Shown here one piece after another: positions 16,432-21,967 of a stretch of 22,643 nucleotides of DNA. The stretch is taken from NCBI GenBank assembly GCA_030431355.1, contig JAUIJG010000022.1, positions 1 to 22,643 of the forward strand, in the 5' to 3' direction. The DNA comes from a bacterium. Lineage in GTDB: Bacteria > Cyanobacteriota > Vampirovibrionia > Obscuribacterales > Obscuribacteraceae. Numbering within the stretch: the first letter of the stretch is position 1; every line of letters begins with the position of its first letter. The notes under the pieces were generated by a model. It saw nothing but the letters and a program-made list of their open reading frames with translations, searched no databases and was not told the DNA's origin. A program made the translations under genes and the position numbers.

Positions 16432-16828
16432 CACGATTTTTCTTCCGAAGCAAGTGCTACAGAATGGAGAACTGGTCGACAACTTCGATATTGATTTTGT
16501 TATTCGGCACGAGATTGGACATGCATTCAATTCAAAAGTTATGGAAAACCCGAATCTGTATTACGCGAGACCGAAAAGAATCTCCGACAAATCGCAAGCT
16601 TTTATCGATGCTTTCAATAGAGACCTCGCCCGAATACCAGACAGTGCATTGAAAGAACTGAAATTCAACAAGACCACTGAGGCCGGATTGCAGTTCGCTA
16701 GAGATGAGGTCTTTGCAGATACGTTTGCCCATGCAATTGGTTTTCCTACAAAGAACCCCTGGTCGCAGTTGATAAAGAGGTACTTCGGCGATACTCTCAC
16801 TCTCATGAAGGAGAAAGTTCGTGTCTAA
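16397..16828 (+). CDS. Zincin metalloprotease toxin domain (HEIGH), out of frame with its N-terminal part
   Basis: This 143-aa frame holds the catalytic end of the toxin. RHEIGHAFN (HEIGH at residues 38-42) is the gluzincin HExxH zinc site, and RDEVFADTFAHAIG (102-115) supplies a downstream Glu as third ligand. The spacing and E-x-F-A-D/E-x-F-A pattern resemble anthrax-lethal-factor-like (ATLF) metallopeptidase toxin domains. The ATG at 16397 is formed by the poly-A run itself and has no ribosome site, so independent translation is unlikely. Removing one A at 16391-16397 joins the preceding frame smoothly (DSEKMHFMGAYDWGRN), and HEIGH then sits about 50 residues after the break. The end overlaps the next gene by 8 nt, as in toxin-immunity pairs. 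An intracellular protease effector is inferred. Confidence 0.65.
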   Translation: MHFMGAYDWGRNTIFLPKQVLQNGELVDNFDIDFVIRHEIGHAFNSKVMENPNLYYARPKRISDKSQAFIDAFNRDLARIPDSALKELKFNKTTEAGLQFARDEVFADTFAHAIGFPTKNPWSQLIKRYFGDTLTLMKEKVRV

Positions 16829-17207
16829 TTCAAAAGACGATAAAACAAAAAGCGCAGCGGATCGACTTGCCGAGAACTTCCTTATGGATATTCCAGAAGA
16901 AGACCGTTTACCTGAAAGTGATACTCCAGACTTGATTGAAGGCACCAGTCGAGAAATTGCCTTCATTGATGACGACGGAACCATATGTATTAACTATTTC
17001 GGTCAGAAAGATTTCGTCTCCGGTCGAGGATGGGAGCAGTATAAGCCTGATGATCCCCAATATTCGGATTATTGCGCAAAATACGGGTTGAAGAAACCTG
17101 GAGACAGCAAATGCATCTTCAGGCGCTTTATCGACGGAGAATGGGTCGTGGTCGAAGATGAGCAAGAGCCGGGTGACTCAAAATCAGTTACAGGAAAATC
17201 AGATTAA
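16821..17207 (+). CDS. Small acidic protein, candidate immunity protein 1
   Basis: The 128-aa protein starts at GTG 16821, inside the end of the toxin frame, with a perfect AAGGAG at 16808-16813 and 7-nt spacing. The N-terminus is polar. The C-terminal part (about 43-117) is a compact beta-rich unit: REIAFIDDDGTICINYF, then EQYKPDDPQYSDYCAKYG, KPGDSKCIFRRFIDGEWVVV. It matches no family I recognise, but the next gene carries the same unit. A small acidic gene overlapping the 3' end of a toxin gene is the standard immunity arrangement, so inhibition of the HEIGH protease is the leading inference. No signal peptide or membrane segment: it would act in the cytosol. Confidence 0.75.
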   Translation: MSNSKDDKTKSAADRLAENFLMDIPEEDRLPESDTPDLIEGTSREIAFIDDDGTICINYFGQKDFVSGRGWEQYKPDDPQYSDYCAKYGLKKPGDSKCIFRRFIDGEWVVVEDEQEPGDSKSVTGKSD

Positions 17208-17249
17208 CTCAGCAGGTGGATAGAGTTTGAGCTCTCGGAGATTAGGCAG

Positions 17250-17537
17250 TTGTCTAACCCAAACGAAGAACAAAATATAGAAGAGCATCCAGTTCTCTGG
17301 GAATCCGCATCGATGAATGAGACCGATGGCCGCATAGTGAGGGTCGTCAACGGAACTAACAAATTCGAATATTATTCAGATGATCCGCGCTACCCTCAGA
17401 TTGTAGAGAAGCTAAGAGAAACTTTCCCAGGCCTCGCCCCTGGAAAAATCTGCTTTCGCCAAATGTACAAAGGTGGACGCGTAGAGATCAAGACGAAGGA
17501 ATATGGAAAATTGAATGACTCTTCTAGTACTGCTTGA
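17250..17537 (+). CDS. Small protein, candidate immunity protein 2 (paralogue of the preceding gene)
   Basis: The 95-aa protein starts at TTG 17250 (GGAG at 17237-17240, 9 nt upstream) and ends with TGA. It aligns with the second half of the previous protein: EYYSDDPRYPQIVEKLRETF against EQYKPDDPQYSDYCAKYG, then PGLAPGKICFRQMYKGGRVE against PGDSKCIFRRFIDGEWVV, sharing the pattern Y-x2-DDP-x-Y, PG, K-C/I, FR, G and V. Both begin MSN. It lies 42 nt after its paralogue on the same strand, so probably the same transcript. Tandem immunity paralogues are known in polymorphic-toxin loci; a role as second or orphan immunity protein is inference. The TTG start is the only one that includes the whole conserved block. 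Confidence 0.65.
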   Translation: MSNPNEEQNIEEHPVLWESASMNETDGRIVRVVNGTNKFEYYSDDPRYPQIVEKLRETFPGLAPGKICFRQMYKGGRVEIKTKEYGKLNDSSSTA

Positions 17538-17674
17538 CCCTCTTATCGAAGTCTATCAAAAGATGGGCATTGAAGATCGATAGCAACCGTAAAGATGTTA
17601 TCGAATTTTTGTTGGCAGAGCGAATAAGAGCAATGATAAATCTACCCATCCCAGGGTGTGATCTGCGTTTCTAA
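17515..17674 (+). other. Two short overlapping plus-strand frames, possible gene debris
   Basis: After the second immunity-like gene, a 22-codon frame from ATG 17515 reads TLLVLLDPLIEVYQKMGIED, and a 34-codon frame from TTG 17570 reads KIDSNRKDVIEFLLAERIRA and ends at a TAA at 17672-17674. Both have protein-like composition but no ribosome site and no recognisable family. They could be remnants of a further toxin or immunity module. Nothing else is visible in this gap. Confidence 0.2.
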
Positions 17675-17885
17675 TTTGTACGGTTGTCCTTCAAGGGTAA
17701 TGTCGAATTTCAGGGACTTCTCTAATCTGGTGCTAGCGTTATGGATGCGAAAAGAAATCAGCCATCCTTGGTCACATGCTACCAACAAAGTATTTTTCGA
17801 TTCATTGTCTTTAAACTGAATCTTGTATATCTCTTTTGGAAGCGGTTATTTCCGGCAAAGCAGTCCTTTCAACTCTCGAAAGCAT
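17642..17885 (-). pseudogene. Frameshifted remnant at the end of the hipBA transcript
   Basis: On the minus strand an ATG at 17885, overlapping the end of the membrane-protein gene, opens LSRVERTALPEITASK, then runs out. Shifting frame near 17838 gives a well-formed continuation: EIYKIQFKDNESKNTLLVA, CDQGWLISFRIHNASTRLE, SLKFDITLEGQPYKLE, ending ITPWDG and TAG at 17642-17644. The second frame alone has no ATG and is preceded by TAA. A single indel in a small fifth gene of this operon is the simplest reading. No family is recognised; the sequence looks like a small beta-rich soluble protein. Confidence 0.4.
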
Positions 17886-18234
17886 ATTGATAGCAAATTA
17901 AATACGCCGGGACTTCAAAGAGAATGCCGAGGATGGAGGCTATCACCGTGCTCTTTCTCGTTTCGGGGCATTCCTTCCACTCGTCGTATAAATCGATACC
18001 GCTCACAAACAGAGCTGCGGAGAGAGAAAGAGGAAAGAGCGGTTGAATAATAGCAGTCAAATCAGGACTGCGGCAGCTAGCGAGAACCAAAATTAAAACG
18101 ATTGTGACATAAAGACTGGAAAGCACATCTAGAAGTATAATCCACCAGATGTATTCACTCTTTAAGTCCATCCAGACGCCGCCACCACTGATAAGGGCAT
18201 AGATGAACGTGTAAAGTAGAAGAAACCAGTTCAT
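17869..18234 (-). CDS. Small four-helix membrane protein
   Basis: The 121-aa protein is mostly hydrophobic, with four probable membrane segments: LLLYTFIYALISGGGVWM (5-22), YIWWIILLDVLSSLYVTIVL (28-47, perhaps to 53), AIIQPLFPLSLSAALFVSGI (61-80) and STVIASILGILFEVPAYLIC (94-113). A short acidic loop (DLYDEWKECPETRK) lies between helices 3 and 4. The ATG overlaps the stop of the upstream 74-aa gene as ATGA, so the two are translationally coupled. They follow hipBA on the same strand. No family is recognised. A membrane-acting toxin or an accessory sensor is conceivable, but neither can be shown from sequence. Confidence 0.6.
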   Translation of the reverse strand: MNWFLLLYTFIYALISGGGVWMDLKSEYIWWIILLDVLSSLYVTIVLILVLASCRSPDLTAIIQPLFPLSLSAALFVSGIDLYDEWKECPETRKSTVIASILGILFEVPAYLICYQYAFES

Positions 18235-18455
18235 AGTTCAAGCATTGTATCGCGAGAGAGCCAAAAGGACAAACAGCATCTTATGAGCTGTGACGGACCC
18301 AAATACAACGAGTCGACGGGGGCAATTTCAACGAAAGCACCTGGGCGGAGCTTCAGGTCAGTACCACTAACTTTGGCGGTGCTTAAAAGTCGCCATATAT
18401 CATGAACCATCAAAGGCACATCGCGCCTCTTATCCTGCCTTGTAGACTCGGACAT
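18231..18455 (-). CDS. Small hypothetical protein downstream of hipA
   Basis: The 74-aa frame starts 33 nt after the hipA stop and ends in an ATGA overlap with the membrane-protein gene, so it looks like part of the hipBA transcript. It reads RQDKRRDVPLMVHDIWRLL, then LKLRPGAFVEIAPVDSLYLG, and ends in a more hydrophobic CCLSFWLSRDTMLEL. The AGGGAG next to ATG 18455 is too close to be ideal; ATG at codon 16 (AAGAGGCG upstream) is an alternative start. No domain is recognised. The residues 33-58 stretch has the look of a small beta fold. Confidence 0.45.
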   Translation of the reverse strand: MSESTRQDKRRDVPLMVHDIWRLLSTAKVSGTDLKLRPGAFVEIAPVDSLYLGPSQLIRCCLSFWLSRDTMLEL

Positions 18456-18488
18456 CTCCCTAATAGGGGTTGGGGTAAAAAGTTACTT

Positions 18489-20924
18489 CTAGTGAAACAA
18501 ATCCCATTTCTCAAGAGAACTGCTTGGTGCATTTGTCAACTGAATAGTTTGCTCATCGGAAGCCTGCAAAATATTCTTTTCATTGTCAACATAGAGGTCT
18601 GCCAGGCAGGTTTTCATTTTGTCTTCCGAAACTATGTCAGTATTGAATTTAGCATCCGGAAAAATTTTAAAACTGTCAGTCTTTAATTTCCACTTCTTAC
18701 CTGCTTTTTTGACTACAAGTCTACATTCATAGATCGGTTCTATCACTCTTGTTCTCAAGGTTGTAATCTGATCAATCTTTGCATTAAAGACCACATCTAC
18801 AGAAATGAAAAATTTCTCTGGAATGTTAGTTGACACCTCAAATGATTCAGATTGCGAAACATCAGGAATTACTTCTATATCCAAAGAAGCATTAATGACA
18901 AAATCTACTCTGATTTCGATATGCTCTTCATCATATACTTCTGCTTTCCCAATTCTTATAGGTGAAAAGGAATGGCTCTTTGTGCCAATCATATAGCCGG
19001 AGCGATTTCCTTCTGTATACTTATTGAGAATAAAGTCGAATAGTGCATCAAGCAATCCATCTTCCTGCTCAGAAATGTAATTCAATATCTTTCGTGTTTT
19101 TATTTTTGGAGCAGAAATTTTAGCTCCATAAAGTAATCGTGGATTGTTAATACTAATATTTAAGGTAGCAGTAGTTCTGCCATCAACTAACCGCTCTTGG
19201 TCAAACACTTCTAATACTCGACCTTTCCATGTCCATGCACTTCCACTACTGAATACCAAATCAAAGGTAAAGTCTGAGCGATTTTTGGTTGTATCTATCA
19301 ATTTTTTCCAGTTATTTGGCATAAATAGGCCCCTGAGTTCCAATGCGCCTGAATGTAAATCTCTTGGAAAAACCTTTGTGGAAAGCGATTTACTCTCAAT
19401 AACAATATAGTTATTTCTTCTCCACTCATTGAAAAGTTTTCTATTTACGAATCCGTTAATGTTGACGCTTCCGCTTGCTTTTAAATAATCTGCAGCTTCT
19501 CTTGCTTTTTCCCCGACAGCCCATTCGGACATTACTGGCGGAGCTTCCAGTTCTACTTCCTTTTTTCCCAATCGAAATCTAATCGTTCCGGATGGAACAG
19601 ATTCGTCAAGATCGATGTCACCGTGTAAACCTCTATATGATCGTTCATCGACTACCTGAGAAACTACCCCTGTCCATTTTCCTTTGAACAACTTTGTATT
19701 CTGAAAATGCTGTTCTATTATTCGTACAGAATCTTTAGGTAAGGGTAAATCAAATTTAGTATCTTTCCATACAGCAGCAAAGTCCTCCACCGCTTTCTCT
19801 ACTTCTTGACGAACAAGTGATTCGGACATTCTTGCTTTAGACGCAAGTTTTACAAAATTTGCTAAGTCTACATTTTGAAAGCTTTTAGTACCACCTAGAG
19901 ATAGTCCTAAAGTGTCGTGAGAGTTATACACTACAGTAGGAAGAAAATCATAAGCAGGAGACAATCGCGGTTTAATCGAATCAGCATAAATTAGACTCCA
20001 ATTTTTCACATGCATATCACCGTTACCGGTGGCAATCATAAAAATAAGTCTTCTAATATACTCAATAAAATCATCTTGAGTGGTTTCTAGCGCCAGAACC
20101 TCAGCGATATTGTCATAACTAGCTCTGTCGTACTTATCATTTGACCTCAAGCCAAAGACCTGTGCAAAGTCTTCTATATGAATCCTCTTCTCACCATCTG
20201 GTCTATCAAATCTCTTAATTGCTAAACTTTCTCCAAAAGATTCATCTATATCTGATGGTATACCCTCAATTTCCCTTGTTTGAACCAGGCGAAATTCTGG
20301 CAAATTTATCCCCATTTTCTTGCCCAGCAAAAGCATTGAGAATTCCGTCTCCGGTAGATTATCATGTCGTAGACTGGGAAGTTTAATTATCCACGAGCCA
20401 CCGGATCCAGTTACAGGAATAGTAAGTCCACCGCTTGCTGACTCAATAGCAGAAAATTTCAACTGTACGCCAGCCAGTGAGAATCTCATAGGAGTAATCA
20501 ACCCGGTATTAACTCTGGTATCTGCGTTCTCTTGGTCTTCGTTCTCACGCTCTTTTGGAAGCTCATAATTCCCTTTCGGTTTAGCTCGTACAGCTCCAGG
20601 TAAATCTAATCCTAACCCAGCCAATAAAAAAAACTCCCTCTGCGGGTTAATCTCTAACTTCTTAGACAGATACTCCCGTAATTTTCCTTCTGGTAAAAGA
20701 TTGGAAAAGAATGGATGAATGCGCTGTCTTGCCGGCTTTATGTTCTTTGCTAGACCACTCTTGGTTTTAAAATTCAGGCTAAGAGTTGGTCTATTCTCAT
20801 TCGTTCGATAGGATTCTGCAAACTCAAAATAAGTGCGTTCACTGCTGGTCAACGTTATTGTTCCGACAATAGTGTCGCCAAGAAAGATATCCAATACTCG
20901 CAAATCTTCTGAGTTACTCATCAT
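18489..20924 (-). CDS. hipA: HipA-like serine/threonine kinase toxin with a long C-terminal extension
   Basis: HipA kinases phosphorylate aminoacyl-tRNA synthetases or other targets and arrest growth; HipB neutralises them. The N-terminal part is canonical: HipA N1 region (residues 9-112, with HPFFSNLLPEG at 70-80), FSLAGVQLK (148-156), the Gly-rich GSGGSWIIKLPS (173-184), AIKRFDR (235-241), catalytic GNGDMHVKNW (300-309) and metal-binding SPAYDFLPT (322-330). All expected active-site residues are present, so the kinase should be active. HipA proteins are usually 400-450 aa; this one is 811. Residues from about 420 on form an unrecognised extension, including RKILNYISEQEDGLLDALFDFILNK split around 640-665 and beta-rich blocks such as VEVELEAPP-like and FFISVDVVFNAKID. 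It overlaps hipB by 11 nt (ATGATGAGTAA). The gene is visibly more A+T-rich than its neighbours, suggesting transfer. Confidence 0.9.
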   Translation of the reverse strand: MMSNSEDLRVLDIFLGDTIVGTITLTSSERTYFEFAESYRTNENRPTLSLNFKTKSGLAKNIKPARQRIHPFFSNLLPEGKLREYLSKKLEINPQREFFLLAGLGLDLPGAVRAKPKGNYELPKERENEDQENADTRVNTGLITPMRFSLAGVQLKFSAIESASGGLTIPVTGSGGSWIIKLPSLRHDNLPETEFSMLLLGKKMGINLPEFRLVQTREIEGIPSDIDESFGESLAIKRFDRPDGEKRIHIEDFAQVFGLRSNDKYDRASYDNIAEVLALETTQDDFIEYIRRLIFMIATGNGDMHVKNWSLIYADSIKPRLSPAYDFLPTVVYNSHDTLGLSLGGTKSFQNVDLANFVKLASKARMSESLVRQEVEKAVEDFAAVWKDTKFDLPLPKDSVRIIEQHFQNTKLFKGKWTGVVSQVVDERSYRGLHGDIDLDESVPSGTIRFRLGKKEVELEAPPVMSEWAVGEKAREAADYLKASGSVNINGFVNRKLFNEWRRNNYIVIESKSLSTKVFPRDLHSGALELRGLFMPNNWKKLIDTTKNRSDFTFDLVFSSGSAWTWKGRVLEVFDQERLVDGRTTATLNISINNPRLLYGAKISAPKIKTRKILNYISEQEDGLLDALFDFILNKYTEGNRSGYMIGTKSHSFSPIRIGKAEVYDEEHIEIRVDFVINASLDIEVIPDVSQSESFEVSTNIPEKFFISVDVVFNAKIDQITTLRTRVIEPIYECRLVVKKAGKKWKLKTDSFKIFPDAKFNTDIVSEDKMKTCLADLYVDNEKNILQASDEQTIQLTNAPSSSLEKWDLFH

Positions 20925-21210
20925 CGTACTCTGTTAGTTGGTAGAGACCTTGTTCTTCTTCTTTCTCACCTTCTAATACACTTTCAACTTCTTTCAGGTG
21001 TGCTCTTGGAATAAGCATAACTTCGTAACCTAGCGTTCTGGCTATATCTAACAAAGTAGAAGCTCTTAAATCTCGTTTTCCGTTTTCTATTTCTGATATG
21101 TAGCTTTGAGGAATCATAAGAGATTGCCCCAATTCATGCTGAGTCATAGATGCCTTTTTGCGAGCATCCACAAGAGTTTTCACTAAATGTTCTATTGAGA
21201 TATATGGCAT
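20914..21210 (-). CDS. hipB: HipB-like Xre-family antitoxin / repressor
   Basis: The 98-aa protein has a classical helix-turn-helix: residues 11-60 include DARKKASMTQHELGQSLMIP, then QSYISEIENGKRDLRASTLL and DIARTLGYEVML. An acidic tail (EGEKEEEQGLYQLTEYDDE) follows, of the sort HipB uses near its partner kinase. It should repress the operon alone or with HipA and neutralise the kinase. Its stop overlaps the hipA start. ATG 21210 has no clear Shine-Dalgarno, but it is the only Met ahead of the HTH that keeps helix 1. The upstream 100 bp carry AT-rich palindromes overlapping the promoter, fitting autoregulation. Confidence 0.9.
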   Translation of the reverse strand: MPYISIEHLVKTLVDARKKASMTQHELGQSLMIPQSYISEIENGKRDLRASTLLDIARTLGYEVMLIPRAHLKEVESVLEGEKEEEQGLYQLTEYDDE

Positions 21211-21228
21211 AGCAGATAATTTTAACCG

Positions 21229-21250
21229 AATATATGTTACGGCATATATT
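21229..21250. promoter_or_regulatory. Palindrome 1, candidate HipB operator
   Basis: AATATATG (21229-21236) and CATATATT (21243-21250) are perfect 8-bp inverted arms around TTACGG, 19 bp upstream of the hipB ATG and just downstream of the predicted transcription start. The half-site ATATATG recurs at 21200-21206, inside hipB codons 2-4, and within 21341-21350. The position suits autorepression. Confidence 0.55.
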
Positions 21251-21257
21251 ATTCCAC

Positions 21258-21289
21258 AATTATATAATTATTCATATAATTTTGCTCAA
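21258..21289 (-). promoter_or_regulatory. hipBA promoter with embedded palindrome 2
   Basis: On the minus strand TTGAGC (21289-21284), a 17-bp spacer and TATATA (21266-21261, running into TATAAT) form a plausible sigma-70 promoter toward hipB. The perfect inverted arms AATTATAT (21258-21265) and ATATAATT (21274-21281), with an 8-bp spacer, fill the space between the two boxes, where a bound repressor would block polymerase. Confidence 0.5.
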
Positions 21290-21312
21290 CATTAATCAAA
21301 AAGAGCAGAAAA

Positions 21313-21332
21313 TTATATGATATATTATATAA
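21313..21332. promoter_or_regulatory. Palindrome 3 upstream of the hipBA promoter
   Basis: TTATAT (21313-21318) and ATATAA (21327-21332) are inverted with the same 8-bp spacer as palindrome 2. The site lies about 25 bp upstream of the -35. The surrounding 21211-21420 stretch is gene-free and strongly A+T-rich, so chance inverted repeats are likely here and the site is less secure than the other two. Confidence 0.3.
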
Positions 21333-21456
21333 ATGCAATGTTATATATGCTTTGTTGTATATTTCATTGTCTTTGAAAACAAGAACTTATAAAAGTCTTT
21401 CCTTTCTAAAAGGACATATTCTGGTCAAATTTCGAATTGGTGTTTCTATGAATACC

Positions 21457-21654
21457 TCAATCACAAGTTGGTTCAATCTTCTCCAAAATCAACTCAGATA
21501 TCTTCTCAATCGGTGCCCATAATCGCTCCACATCGGACACGATGTATCCGGTGGTCACATCTGATGATCTTGTGGTTCGCCATTCCCTTTGTGCGCAGAG
21601 AAGAGCAAGAGTTGAGAGATCTGTATGGTACGCTCTTGTCTTAAATTGTGACAT
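21457..21654 (-). CDS. Small hypothetical ORF
   Basis: The 65-aa frame starts at ATG 21654 and reads LSTLALLCAQREWRTTRSS, then VTTGYIVSDVERLWAPIEKI and a helical end, SELILEKIEPTCD. The second half has convincing protein-like composition, the first half less so. There is no clear Shine-Dalgarno and no family match that I can recall. It lies upstream of the hipBA promoter on the same strand, but the promoter region separates them. It may be the tail of a larger lost gene, since its start overlaps the plus-strand remnant at 21648. Confidence 0.3.
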   Translation of the reverse strand: MSQFKTRAYHTDLSTLALLCAQREWRTTRSSDVTTGYIVSDVERLWAPIEKISELILEKIEPTCD

Positions 21655-21910
21655 TGGCCTCTCAATTTGATTTGGATACGTCCTGCGTTGAAGACAATCC
21701 GCTTAAGTTCATCGATGATCTTCGTAGAGAAGAGTTCCTTGATCCTGACGTCTTTAGAAAAATAGAAGAAGTTATTCTGATTCACAATCGAGCGATTCGT
21801 GAGAGCACACTAGACAATGAAATAGTTAGTTTGAAGAGCGAGTACTGGCCATAAAGCGAAATCTAGATTTGACAATTTCTGATGAGTCAGATGAAGCTGA
21901 GGAACTTTAG
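21648..21910 (+). pseudogene. Frameshifted small ORF remnant
   Basis: From GTG 21648 the frame reads ASQFDLDTSCVEDNPLKFID, then DLRREEFLDPDVFRKIEEVI and SLKSEYWP before TAA at 21852-21854. Moving one base near that stop opens IKRNLDLTISDESDEAEEL and a TAG at 21908-21910, an acidic tail that reads as a natural end. The composition (acidic, helical, Asp/Glu/Leu-rich) resembles small immunity or antitoxin proteins. The 5' end is cut by a stop just before GTG and has no ribosome site. A broken small gene is the best reading; coincidence is possible. Confidence 0.3.
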
Positions 21911-21967
21911 AGATTAAGCTATTGTTTTCTGGGAGCCTGTATACTTCATTGGACCTAGCAAAAAAAC

